DNA of 64,000 nt from assembly GCF_027889715.1 (NCBI RefSeq), contig NZ_JAPJZH010000006.1:186001-250000 (forward strand), in the 5' to 3' direction. Position numbers and translations under genes: made by a program. This stretch comes from Allohoeflea poritis (GTDB lineage: Bacteria; Pseudomonadota; Alphaproteobacteria; Rhizobiales; Rhizobiaceae). Position 1 is the first letter of the stretch, and each line of letters opens with the position of its first letter. The notes below the pieces were generated by a model that had not been told where the DNA came from, ran no database searches, and worked only from the letters and a program-made list of their open reading frames with translations. Positions 34,694 to 42,778 of the stretch are shown here, piece after piece.

Positions 34694-34720
34694 TTAGCAC
34701 TCACTGGCAGGAAGTGCTGA
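34694..34720 (+). promoter_or_regulatory. CIRCE-like element without a heat-shock gene
   Basis: TTAGCACTC, nine bases, then AAGTGCTGA. The left arm is the exact CIRCE consensus, the spacer has the right length, and the right arm matches seven of nine bases of GAGTGCTAA. CIRCE is the operator of the heat-shock repressor HrcA, normally before groESL or hrcA. No such gene follows; the lower-GC islet begins here instead. Confidence 0.55.
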
Positions 34721-34930
34721 TTGTGGAGCGGATCTATTCATACAGAGCAGATTCAACAATCAATGCTGGTTACTTTGGAACCGATCCGGCTGGTTATCTG
34801 GGTCCGAAATTCCATCAGAAAACTGCTGCAGCGCTACACACATCTGATTGTGGATATTTCCACAGATGCAACCTCAGGGGCGGCATAACCTCGGCCTCAA
34901 CAACAATGCGCGCAATGTCGGGGAATACAG

Positions 34931-35593
34931 ATGATCAAAAATGTGGAGTTACGTCCGTCGGGCGGTCGAATGATTTCAAATCAAGCCTTTGAAAACATGT
35001 CTGACAACTGTGTGTTAGCTCACCCCCGACAAAAAGTTAAATGGGTGATGTGGTCTACCATTATCGCGCTAGCTGCAATCGTCTACGTTACGCCCGTGCG
35101 AGCGGAATCTGCGTGCAAAGAACACTTTGCGCTTGGCCAATCCATGTCTGACCGAGACAAATTCTGCGAAGTAGTAAACACTGCTTCGAGGAAGGGTACG
35201 GTCATAGTAATGCGCAAGCCTAAGTGTCCGAAATCCGGCCCTTCATCAAAATGCAATCCATCATCAATGCCGGTGCCTGATGACATCGAAGGAGCTTTGA
35301 TTTGGTTTAATCGAAATGGTGGGTATGGAATGCGCCCACTCATTCGCGACAACGCCGCGGACTCCCGACGAGTATTCGAAGATGCTTTGTCAGACTACGA
35401 CCAGTACAAAACCTTGCCAGCCGGCGACTTCGGTGTTTATGGAGGTGAGTGGTCTGTAGTCGATCCAACACAGATGCAATCATCTGATGCATTTCAAAAC
35501 ACTCTGCGCCAGGCGGCTCCATGGGTGCAGCATTCGCTGAGTAGTGGGGATGTGGTGATATACTTGCAGCAAGTTGACGGCAATGGACAGTGA
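34931..35593 (+). CDS. Unknown exported protein of the islet
   Basis: Up to 220 residues. After a polar N-terminus, a hydrophobic stretch (MWSTIIALAAIVYV) ending in PVRA-ES looks like a signal peptide or anchor, so the rest is probably periplasmic. The mature part has five Cys (CKEHF, FCEVV, PKCPK, SSKCNP pattern) and a C-terminal region with GDFGVYGGEWSVVDP and GDVVIYLQQVDGNG. The true start may be a later ATG closer to the hydrophobic stretch, for example the one giving MSDNCVLAH or the one giving MWSTII. It overlaps the next gene by about 11 bases, so the two are coupled. I do not recognise the family. Confidence 0.6.
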   Translation: MIKNVELRPSGGRMISNQAFENMSDNCVLAHPRQKVKWVMWSTIIALAAIVYVTPVRAESACKEHFALGQSMSDRDKFCEVVNTASRKGTVIVMRKPKCPKSGPSSKCNPSSMPVPDDIEGALIWFNRNGGYGMRPLIRDNAADSRRVFEDALSDYDQYKTLPAGDFGVYGGEWSVVDPTQMQSSDAFQNTLRQAAPWVQHSLSSGDVVIYLQQVDGNGQ

Positions 35594-36143
35594 AGACCCT
35601 GACACTCGTTTTTTCGATGTTTACGTCGTACCTTGGGAGCACTTTGAGTGGGGTCTGAAATCAGGCGCCTCGGTCGCTTTTGTTGCGGTAGCAGCGGCGT
35701 TTGTTTGTATGTTGCCAATATACAAGATCGCTCGCGAAAACAACGAAGCAGGCCAAGTTCTGGGCGCATTGTTTGTGGTGGCCATTTTTGGGGGGCTTGT
35801 TGGCTACCATGGTGGCAATAGCCGTGTCGGCGTTGTCGGCGACCTTATTCCTGCGGTTTTAACCTTGGTTGCTGGTTTCGCAGCCTATTTGTTTGGAGTT
35901 CCTGACAAGAAACCGGGCCCATATATGATCCCACTGCTCGGCAGCTTTATTGTCACCGTATTCATTACTTGGGGAATGGGCGCGTCCAACAGCGGTGCCA
36001 ACGATGATATCAAAGCCTATGTTGAACGCTGCTTTGCAATATACACGAGCGCTTTGGAGGCCGACGATGGCATCAGCGCCTTAGATACAAAGCTGGGAGA
36101 CTATTGCGACTACGCCTTTGATATTTCGGAAACACAACGCTGA
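35583..36143 (+). CDS. Unknown four-helix membrane protein of the islet
   Basis: 186 residues from the ATG giving MDSEDPDTRFFDVYVV, inside the end of the preceding gene. Four predicted membrane helices: about residues 26-47 (SGASVAFVAVAAAFVCMLPI), 60-79, 86-108 and 116-135. The C-terminal 50 residues are soluble with three Cys (VERCFAIY, YCDYAF). It is translationally coupled to the exported protein, which suggests they form one membrane complex. No family was recognised, and codon use resembles its partner rather than the chromosome. Confidence 0.62.
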   Translation: MDSEDPDTRFFDVYVVPWEHFEWGLKSGASVAFVAVAAAFVCMLPIYKIARENNEAGQVLGALFVVAIFGGLVGYHGGNSRVGVVGDLIPAVLTLVAGFAAYLFGVPDKKPGPYMIPLLGSFIVTVFITWGMGASNSGANDDIKAYVERCFAIYTSALEADDGISALDTKLGDYCDYAFDISETQR

Positions 36144-36281
36144 TCTTTTTCAACTTTTGTTTTCTCATCTCGCAGAACGGCAACGGCAATCATCAGGGAA
36201 GCACCCAATAACGTATACAGGTTCAAACCAGCCAGTTGCTGCCGTGTAACTTCAGTTGGTCAGCTTAATTGCGCGTAAAGT

Positions 36282-36295
36282 AAACTCGCGAGTTT
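36282..36295. repeat. Perfect 14-base palindrome at the islet edge
   Basis: AAACTCGCGAGTTT is fully self-complementary. It lies in the non-coding stretch between the islet membrane gene and the broken CDGSH copy. It could be a regulator site or mark the junction of inserted DNA. Confidence 0.4.
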
Positions 36296-36350
36296 GCATC
36301 TTCGGCAGGATTCGCCCGAACTCGCGTTGCCAAAAACCATGCCAAATTGT

Positions 36351-36520
36351 GTTCCATCACAGAAAGGCTTGTTGGCGGATTTGCGGCAACGGCACAGGCG
36401 CCATTTCTTTTCCAACTGCCCTTCGGCCCAATAGCCAACTCCGGCAGTGATGTCAGACCCGGTAGGGACCATCCTTCTCAACTGTCAATTTGACGGCATT
36501 GTCGAGCGGGCTGCCGCCGA
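36351..36520 (-). pseudogene. Truncated, frameshifted duplicate of the CDGSH gene 3' half
   Basis: This stretch is a diverged direct copy of 36628-36777 in the intact CDGSH gene, 277 bases away. Read on the minus strand it starts at VEKDGPYRV, then meets TGA where the intact gene has a cysteine codon; two bases are missing in the next 30, after which the other frame continues with GYWAEGQLEKKWRLCRCRKS and KPFCDGT. The first CDGSH domain and the middle domain are absent. It is therefore the remnant of a tandem or homologous second copy, next to the foreign islet. Confidence 0.72.
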
Positions 36521-36593
36521 GACCTGACCGCCGGAGCAGTTAAAGGCTTGAGAAGATCAGGCGGGCGGAGACAGACACCCTGCTGCATCCACC

Positions 36594-37226
36594 CTATTCG
36601 CCGTCGCTCCAGCCCTCGTCCGAGTGCGTTCCATCGCAGAAGGGCTTGTTGGCGGATTTGCCGCAGCGGCACAAGACGTACTTCTTTTCCGACTGCCCTT
36701 CGGCCCAGTAGCCCGCCTCGACTGGAATGTTGCAGACCCGGTAGGGACCATCCTTTTCGACCGTGACGCTGACGGCCTCCTCGGAGACAAGTTCGCCCGC
36801 GCCGCCGGTCTCGCTGTAGCGCAGCGCGCCGGACGGGCAGGCCCGCATGACCTCGCGGATCTCCTCAAGGCTTCCATTGTCCGGCTGTATCCAGGGCTTC
36901 TGCCTGGTGTTGAAGACGGATGCCGCATGGCGTCCGCACTCGCCGGCATGGGAGCACAGGAGCGGGCTGTAATAGATGGTGACGTCCTTGCCCTGATAGG
37001 CCCGGACCTTGTCCTTGTCCGTCACATTCGACTCAGCGCTTTCGAAGCCGATCTCCTTGTGCGTTCCGTCGCAGAACGGCTTGTTCGAAGAACCGCCGCA
37101 CCGACACAATGCCATCACGGGCTTGCATTCGGCCGCCGTGCCATCAGCAAGGCGCAGGTCTCCGAGATTCTTGACCACAAGCGGCCCGTTTTCGCGCTGT
37201 TCGATTGTTACCTTGCCGTCGCTCAC
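36594..37226 (-). CDS. Double CDGSH iron-sulfur protein with central 4Fe-4S-type domain
   Basis: 210 residues in three parts: an N-terminal CDGSH motif (C41, C43, C52, H56 in CRCGGSSNKPFCDGTH), a middle module of the divergent 4Fe-4S/mono-cluster type (LLCSHAGECGRHA, then MRACPSGALRY), and a C-terminal CDGSH motif (C186, C188, C197, H201). The three-Cys one-His ligand set holds a redox-active [2Fe-2S] cluster. Bacterial proteins with this layout are thought to take part in redox or iron-sulfur handling; no partner is near. A broken copy of its 3' half lies just downstream. Start ATG chosen as the first with full family similarity. Confidence 0.88.
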   Translation of the reverse strand: MSDGKVTIEQRENGPLVVKNLGDLRLADGTAAECKPVMALCRCGGSSNKPFCDGTHKEIGFESAESNVTDKDKVRAYQGKDVTIYYSPLLCSHAGECGRHAASVFNTRQKPWIQPDNGSLEEIREVMRACPSGALRYSETGGAGELVSEEAVSVTVEKDGPYRVCNIPVEAGYWAEGQSEKKYVLCRCGKSANKPFCDGTHSDEGWSDGE

Positions 37227-37481
37227 TGCCTTGCCTCCCTGTCAGCTGGGTGTGATGACCGAATAACGGCGAAGCCGGCCGTGCTATCGGCACGGAACCC
37301 TCGCCCGCACCGATCATATACCGCGAAGCGACCGCAATGACAGTCTTGCCGGCTGCATTGTCGATCCGTCAGCGATCCTGCGTTGCTGTCGGCAACCACC
37401 TGCTCTAATACCAACATGATGGATTTGGACTCCACGGGCGGCCGGCAAGGCGGATATGCCGGCTGAAAAAAGGCTCTGCGC

Positions 37482-38903
37482 ATGACGAATACACCCCTTT
37501 GGCAAATGAGCGCGGACACAGTCGCGCAACGCATTGCAAGCCGCGAGCTAACGGCTGAAGATGTCGTGACGGAAACGGTGGATCGCATGCGGGCCGTCAA
37601 CGGCCATCTCAATGCGGTGGTTGATGACCTTGGCGACGAAGCCATTGCCCGGGCGCGCGAACTCGACAGCGTTTTTGAAAGCACCGGGCCGGTCGGCCCA
37701 TTGCACGGCGTGCCGGTCACCATAAAGGAAAATGTGGACCAGAAGGGCAAGACAACACCGAACGGCGTCAAGGCGTTCGCGGATGTCATCGCGCCTGATG
37801 ACGCGCCGATCGTCAAGAACCTGACCAGGGATGGCGCCATCGTCATCGGCCGCACGAACACGCCGGAATTCTCGTTTCGTGCAACGACCACCAACGAACT
37901 GCACGGGCGCACGTTGAATCCATGGAACGACTGGGCGTCTTCCGGCGGATCGTCCGGTGGCGCTTCGAGCGCCGTCATGAGCGGCATGGGTCCGATCGCC
38001 CATGGAAACGATATCGGCGGTTCTTTGCGGTTTCCGTCCGCCGCCACCGGGGCAGTCACAGTCAAGCCGGGGCTCGGCCGCACGCCGGCCTGGAATCCTT
38101 CACAGAAGGCGGAGCGTGGCCTGCTCGCGCAACTCATGTCGGTACAAGGGGTGATCTGCCGCGAGGTGCGCGACGTGCGCCTCGCCATGCGGTCCGCCAT
38201 CGCATATGACCCGCACGATCCGTGGCAGGTGCCTGTGCCCTTTGATGGTCCGGCCCTGGAAGGGCCCGTAAAAGTCGCCTTCACAAGAAATACCTACCGG
38301 TTCGAGACACATCCGGCGATCGTCACGGCGCTGGAAACGGCTCGCGATTGCCTGACGGACGCGGGCTATGAGGTCGTTGAGGTGGAGACGCCCGATATCT
38401 GCGAAATCGGCGAAACGGGCTACCGGGCGTTGATGGGCGAGATCAGTGTTCTGATGCTGGACGATATCCGCAAGCACGGCAGCACCGAAATCAACCGGAT
38501 GTTCGATGAGTATTTCGAACTCTTCCCGCCGTTTGAAAAAGATGAACTGTTGCGCCAGATGGCAAGGCGTTCCCATTTCATACGCCAATGGAACCTTTTG
38601 CTTGAGCAATACCCGATGGTTTTGACCCCCTTCCTGCCGTCACCGACCTATTCGTGGAATCGCGACGCGGATGGCAAGGACGGCATCATGGACGTGCTCG
38701 GATGCGGCATCTGGTCATTTGCCATCAACTATATGGGCTTTCCCGCGGGGATCGTGTCATCGTCAGTCCATGACGGGATGCCGGTCGCGGTTCAGGTCGT
38801 CGGACGGCGCTTCCGTGAGGACATGATCCTCAACGCGCTTGAAGCCGTGGAGGAACGTGTCGGCGTGATGGCGAAAAAGCTGTTCGAACGGGAGCTGTTC
38901 TGA
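37482..38903 (+). CDS. Amidase (amidase-signature family)
   Basis: 473 residues. The Ser-cisSer-Lys catalytic triad is visible: Lys82 in GVPVTIKENVD, the glycine/serine loop WASSGGSSGGASSAV around residue 158, and the nucleophile Ser181 in NDIGGSLRFPSA. The signature position usually Arg-x-Pro is FPSA. The C-terminal part (PFLPSPTYSWNRDADGKDG, YMGFPAGIVSS, VQVVGRRFREDMIL) is normal for amidases acting on small amides or carbamoyl compounds; the substrate is not evident. It is a lone gene followed by a G/C-rich hairpin. Possible link to ureide or purine nitrogen is speculation from location. Confidence 0.88.
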   Translation: MTNTPLWQMSADTVAQRIASRELTAEDVVTETVDRMRAVNGHLNAVVDDLGDEAIARARELDSVFESTGPVGPLHGVPVTIKENVDQKGKTTPNGVKAFADVIAPDDAPIVKNLTRDGAIVIGRTNTPEFSFRATTTNELHGRTLNPWNDWASSGGSSGGASSAVMSGMGPIAHGNDIGGSLRFPSAATGAVTVKPGLGRTPAWNPSQKAERGLLAQLMSVQGVICREVRDVRLAMRSAIAYDPHDPWQVPVPFDGPALEGPVKVAFTRNTYRFETHPAIVTALETARDCLTDAGYEVVEVETPDICEIGETGYRALMGEISVLMLDDIRKHGSTEINRMFDEYFELFPPFEKDELLRQMARRSHFIRQWNLLLEQYPMVLTPFLPSPTYSWNRDADGKDGIMDVLGCGIWSFAINYMGFPAGIVSSSVHDGMPVAVQVVGRRFREDMILNALEAVEERVGVMAKKLFERELF

Positions 38904-38904
38904 C

Positions 38905-38926
38905 CGGTCCGCCCTGCTCCGGACCG
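38905..38926 (+). terminator. Hairpin directly after the amidase stop
   Basis: CGGTCCG and CGGACCG pair around an eight-base loop starting at the last base area of the stop codon. No T run follows, so termination is uncertain. Confidence 0.4.
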
Positions 38927-39088
38927 AAGACCTGGTGCCTTGCCTCAAGCCGGCCTGTTACGGCTGATACGGCAAACGAGGATTCGGGCGGTCCGATCGC
39001 ACAAAATGACTACACAATCTGCCTGGAGCGTGTGCGATCTCAGCGAACGATGTCGCTTAAACAACGCACTGCCGAGGCGCTGTAAGTG

Positions 39089-39751
39089 TCAGAGTGATTT
39101 CCGAACGTCAGCGTGGCTCGAAAACACGTCATGCGCGCCGGCCTCGCGCAACCTTTCCGCCAACCCGTCATCGGCATGACCGCCGCCGGTGAAGCCCCAG
39201 ACCGTCATGCCGGCGGCGCGGCCGGCGCGCACGCCGTTGGCACTGTCCTCGATCACCAGGCAGCCGGCGGGGTCCGCGCCAAGCTTTTGCGCCGCCATCA
39301 GGAAGAGATCGGGCGCCGGTTTGCCATGCGCCACCTGCCCGGCATGATAGACATGCGGGTCGAAATGGCGCCTGAGGTCAGTGACGCCCAGCTTGATCTC
39401 CAGCGTATCGGGAGCGCTGGACGTGGCGACCGCCTGTGGACCGTCAAAGCCGGCGATCACGTCTTCTATGCCGTCAATTGCCCGAACCTGCGTTTTCAGG
39501 CGGGCGATGGCATCCTCGCGCAGGGCGCGCCCGAAATCCGCGGGCAGCGGCACGCCCTTCCTTGCCCGAAGATCGCGGTCGATCTCGGCGAGATAATCGG
39601 CTGCATTGAGCCCCATGAAACGGCGCTGATATTCGACCGGGTCATATTCGAGGCCGATGCGCGACAGGTGTTCGCGCTCGACCCTGTAGTAGATGATTTC
39701 GGAATCAACCAGCACGCCGTCGCAGTCGAATATGATCGCGGCAAACGCCAT
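39089..39751 (-). CDS. HAD-superfamily phosphatase/phosphomutase-like hydrolase
   Basis: 220 residues from the ATG giving MAFAAIIFDCDGVLVDSE, preceded by AAGGGGG. The nucleophile and acid are D9 and D11 (DCDG); motif II is VATSSAP, motif III GKPAPDLFLMAAQKLG and motif IV CLVIEDSANGVRAGRAAG. The helical cap lies between residues 17 and 85, so this is subfamily IA, near beta-phosphoglucomutase and sugar phosphatases. The substrate cannot be told. It starts 15 bases after the bluB stop and shares its transcript. In cobamide synthesis a phosphatase step exists, but nothing in the sequence ties this enzyme to it. Confidence 0.88.
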   Translation of the reverse strand: MAFAAIIFDCDGVLVDSEIIYYRVEREHLSRIGLEYDPVEYQRRFMGLNAADYLAEIDRDLRARKGVPLPADFGRALREDAIARLKTQVRAIDGIEDVIAGFDGPQAVATSSAPDTLEIKLGVTDLRRHFDPHVYHAGQVAHGKPAPDLFLMAAQKLGADPAGCLVIEDSANGVRAGRAAGMTVWGFTGGGHADDGLAERLREAGAHDVFSSHADVRKSL

Positions 39752-39765
39752 ATCAATTCCCCCTT

Positions 39766-40389
39766 CTAACGATCGATCCACACGGTGGAGCAGTTCTCCT
39801 GCCAGCCGCGCATGTGCAGCTCCGGCACATCGCGGCGCTCCACCGGATAGCCGACGCACAAATAAGCAATGAAAGTCCATTCACACGGGACCTCCAGCGT
39901 CTCGTTCATGATCGCCGGGTTGAGGATCGAGACCCAGCCGACGCCGATATTACGCGCGCGGGCGGCCAGCCACAGCGTATGGATCGCCATCACCGTCGAA
40001 TAGGCCAGTGTTTGCGGCATGGTCCGGCGGCCGAGCCCGCGGCCCTCCGCGGGATCGGGATCGCAAAAGAAAGCGTAATGCACCGGCGCCTCGCGCAGAC
40101 CGGCCAGTTTCAGCGCAAGATATTCGCAGCGCGTGTCGTCCCGGTAGGCGCGGCTGGCAGCCAGGTTTTCCCTTTCGAAAGAGTCGCATACGGCGCGGCG
40201 TTTATCTTCATCCATCACGCGAACAACGCGCCATGGACGGCTATTGCCGACGGACGGGGCAAAGTCGACGGAAGCCTCGATCCGGGCCAGCACATCGGGC
40301 TCGACCGGGCGGGTATTGAAGTGTCGCACGTCCCGCCGCCATCTGAGGATGTCGTCCAACCGGGCGCTGTGATCTTGCGAAAGTTCCAT
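39766..40389 (-). CDS. bluB: 5,6-Dimethylbenzimidazole synthase
   Basis: 207-residue flavin-destroying nitroreductase-fold enzyme that turns reduced FMN into 5,6-dimethylbenzimidazole, the lower ligand of vitamin B12. Family marks: DILRWRRDVRHFNTRPV, the FMN pocket DFAPSVGNSRPWRVVRV, an Asp in the DDTRCEYLALKLAGLREAP stretch, GVGWVSILNP and the C-terminal MRGWQEN. The ATG giving MELSQDHSA is used; the upstream extension has no similarity. First gene of a pair with the HAD hydrolase. No other cobalamin gene or cobalamin riboswitch was seen nearby. Confidence 0.9.
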   Translation of the reverse strand: MELSQDHSARLDDILRWRRDVRHFNTRPVEPDVLARIEASVDFAPSVGNSRPWRVVRVMDEDKRRAVCDSFERENLAASRAYRDDTRCEYLALKLAGLREAPVHYAFFCDPDPAEGRGLGRRTMPQTLAYSTVMAIHTLWLAARARNIGVGWVSILNPAIMNETLEVPCEWTFIAYLCVGYPVERRDVPELHMRGWQENCSTVWIDR

Positions 40390-40503
40390 GCTGCTGATTT
40401 GTTCGCTCGGGTTTCGGAATCGCCCCGGCTCGACTTGGCAGCATGACGGCTTTGCGCGCAACCGTTTTTTTTGCGTTGCGTTTCGAGAGAAACGGGATAG
40501 CCG

Positions 40504-41418
40504 CTACTGAAGCGCCGCGCGGATCATCTTCTGGCAGCGCGCCGCCATGAAATCGATGAAGAGGCGCAGCTTCGGGTCCTGGAAATCCTTGTGCGGAAAG
40601 ATCACCGCCAGCTTTGCCGGCACCGGCGGATTGTCCGGCAGGACGGTCACAAGCTGGCCCGAATTGATGAAGCGCTGGACCTCGAAGCGCGGCTTGTTGA
40701 CGATGCCGTGGCCGGCCAGCGCCCATTCCATCAGCACATCGCCGTCGTCGGAATCGAAGACGCCGCTGACCTCGACCTTGCGCACGCCCTCCGGCGTCTG
40801 CAGCGACCAGACGAATTCGCTGGAACCGGGAAAGCGCAGGAGCAGGCAGTTGTGGTCGTCCTTCAACAGATCTTCGATGGTCTGCGGCGTGCCTGCCTTG
40901 CCGATGTAATCCGGCGACGCGCACAACACCCGTTCGCAATCCATGATGCCGCGCATGCGCAGGGACGAATCCTCGATCACGCCGAGGCGAAAGGCGAGAT
41001 CGATACTCTCCTTCAGGATGTCGACATTGTGGTCCGACAGGCGCAGGCGCACTTCGATGTCCGGATATTGCTCGTGAAACTCCGGAATTCCGGAGGCTAT
41101 GAAGCGACGGCCGAACCCGAGCGGCGCCGTTACGCGGATGACGCCTTTCGGCTGACCGGAAACCGAGGCGATCGATGCCTCAGCGTCCTCGACCGCCTGA
41201 ATAATGCGGCCGGCGCCGCGATAGAATATCTTGCCGTGTTCAGTGGGCGTCAGTTGCCGGGTGGTGCGGTTGAAGAGCCGCACGCCAAGATATTTTTCCA
41301 GCTCCTTGACCCGATTGCTGGCAACCGCGGGTGAAATGCGCAGATCGCGGCCCGCCGCCGACAGATTACCGAGCTCGACAACCCGCAAAAAGACCTTGAT
41401 ATTTTCAAAATAAGACAT
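40504..41418 (-). CDS. LysR-type regulator divergent from puuD
   Basis: 304 residues. Helix-turn-helix in NIKVFLRVVELGNLSAAGRD with LRISPAVASNRVKELEKYLG, effector domain beyond residue 90 with CERVLCASPDYIGK. The subgroup (first residues MSYFENIKVFLRV) is common for catabolic regulators in proteobacteria. It is divergent from puuD-guaD with 109 bases between, so control of urate and guanine breakdown is the simplest reading. A palindrome lies just upstream of its own start. Confidence 0.87.
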   Translation of the reverse strand: MSYFENIKVFLRVVELGNLSAAGRDLRISPAVASNRVKELEKYLGVRLFNRTTRQLTPTEHGKIFYRGAGRIIQAVEDAEASIASVSGQPKGVIRVTAPLGFGRRFIASGIPEFHEQYPDIEVRLRLSDHNVDILKESIDLAFRLGVIEDSSLRMRGIMDCERVLCASPDYIGKAGTPQTIEDLLKDDHNCLLLRFPGSSEFVWSLQTPEGVRKVEVSGVFDSDDGDVLMEWALAGHGIVNKPRFEVQRFINSGQLVTVLPDNPPVPAKLAVIFPHKDFQDPKLRLFIDFMAARCQKMIRAALQ

Positions 41419-41424
41419 GGTTTG

Positions 41425-41434
41425 ATCCTAGGAT
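41425..41434. promoter_or_regulatory. Palindrome between the LysR gene and puuD
   Basis: ATCCTAGGAT is fully self-complementary and lies seven bases before the LysR start codon, in the 109-base divergent region. A site here could serve autorepression by the LysR protein. Confidence 0.35.
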
Positions 41435-41527
41435 TATTTAGAAAATTTTGAAAGTCATCCGGCGAGTTGCGGCTTTTTTTCAAGGCCCGCCGAGGTCAGA
41501 ATACGGCAAACGACAGGGGAATACTCG

Positions 41528-42778
41528 ATGTACGATTTCGCCATTGCCTGGGACTGGCTGTCCTTTGCCGCGCGCTGGCTGCACGTGATCACCGCGATCG
41601 CGTGGATCGGTTCGTCCTTTTATTTCATTGCGCTGGACCTTGGACTGCGGCAACGGGCCGGACTGCCCGAGGGGGCCTATGGCGAGGAATGGCAGGTTCA
41701 CGGCGGCGGCTTCTACCACATCCAGAAGTACCTTGTGGCGCCGGCGGAAATGCCGGAGCACCTGACCTGGTTCAAGTGGGAATCCTACATGACGTGGATT
41801 TCCGGCTTCGCATTAATGGCTATCGTCTATTACGCGGGCGCCGATCTTTATCTTGTCGATCCGGCGGTGCTCGATATTTCGGCCCCCGTCGCCATCCTGA
41901 TTTCCATCGCCTCGCTGGCCTTCGGATGGCTGGTCTATGACTTCGCGTGCAAGATGTTCCTCGGCAAGAGCGATACGGGCCTGATGATCTTCCTCTATGT
42001 CGTGCTCGTCGCCATGGCCTGGGGCTACACGCACCTCTTTACCGGACGAGCGGCGTTCCTGCATCTCGGCGCCTTCACGGCGACGGTCATGTCGGCCAAT
42101 GTCTTCATGATCATCATTCCGAACCAGAAGATCGTGGTCGCCGACCTGATCGCCGGCCGCAAGCCAGACCCCAAATACGGCCAGATCGCCAAGCAGCGCT
42201 CGACGCACAACAACTATCTCACACTGCCGGTGATCTTCCTGATGCTGTCGAACCACTATCCGCTGGCCTTCGCGACGGAGTTCAACTGGGTGATCGCATC
42301 GCTGGTCTTCCTGATGGGCGTCACCATCCGCCACTGGTTCAACACGCGCCACGCACGCAAGGGCAACCCGACCTGGACATGGCTGGCGACCGTGATCCTG
42401 TTTATTGCCATCATCTGGCTGTCGACGGTCCCGAAGGTTCTCACCGGCGACGGTGAGGAAGAAAATGCGGCGGTCGCGCCGGCCTTCGAGCGTTTTGCGG
42501 CCAATGTGCATTTCGACGATGCACGGGAGATTGTCCTGTCGCGCTGTTCCATGTGCCACGCTCAGGAACCGGTGTGGGAGGGGATCATCGCTCCGCCGAA
42601 GGGCGTCCTGTTGGAGAGCGACGCCGAAATCGCAGCGAATGCACGCGACATCTATCTGCAGGCCGGCCGCAGCCACGCCATGCCGCCTGCAAATATAACC
42701 CAGATCGATCCCGCAGAGCGCGCCATGCTTGTTGCATGGTTCGAAAGCGCGATCGCCGCCAGACCGGAGCAGAATTAA
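41528..42778 (+). CDS. puuD: Membrane-bound, cytochrome c-linked urate hydroxylase
   Basis: 416 residues. About eight membrane helices fill the first 300 residues (WDWLSFAARWLHVITAIAWI, ESYMTWISGFALMAIVYYAG), a region specific to PuuD, and a C-terminal c-type cytochrome domain binds haem at C340-SM-C343-H344 (CSMCH). PuuD oxidises urate to 5-hydroxyisourate and passes electrons to the respiratory chain instead of making peroxide, replacing soluble uricase. No uaZ-type uricase is present here. It is immediately followed by guaD with no intervening base. Confidence 0.93.
   Translation: MYDFAIAWDWLSFAARWLHVITAIAWIGSSFYFIALDLGLRQRAGLPEGAYGEEWQVHGGGFYHIQKYLVAPAEMPEHLTWFKWESYMTWISGFALMAIVYYAGADLYLVDPAVLDISAPVAILISIASLAFGWLVYDFACKMFLGKSDTGLMIFLYVVLVAMAWGYTHLFTGRAAFLHLGAFTATVMSANVFMIIIPNQKIVVADLIAGRKPDPKYGQIAKQRSTHNNYLTLPVIFLMLSNHYPLAFATEFNWVIASLVFLMGVTIRHWFNTRHARKGNPTWTWLATVILFIAIIWLSTVPKVLTGDGEEENAAVAPAFERFAANVHFDDAREIVLSRCSMCHAQEPVWEGIIAPPKGVLLESDAEIAANARDIYLQAGRSHAMPPANITQIDPAERAMLVAWFESAIAARPEQN

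Larger units (their letters stand above)
34721..36260. other. Lower-GC islet carrying two unknown genes
   Basis: Base composition drops visibly from the roughly 63% GC of neighbours to about half, codon use favours A/T third positions, and both genes lack recognisable relatives. No transposase, integrase, terminal repeat or tRNA is seen. The 210 bases before the first gene hold no other open frame worth noting. The right edge meets a perfect palindrome (36282-36295) and a broken CDGSH gene copy. Horizontal acquisition is the likely origin. Confidence 0.55.

Noticed and set aside
36219-36230. GGTTCAAACC, like the T-arm of a tRNA, near the islet edge
   Set aside because: No acceptor, D or anticodon arm can be built around it, so a tRNA fragment or attachment site is not supported.
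34721-36260. Islet as an insertion sequence or integrated plasmid
   Set aside because: No transposase, integrase, terminal inverted repeats or target-site duplication could be found; only composition and context mark it.
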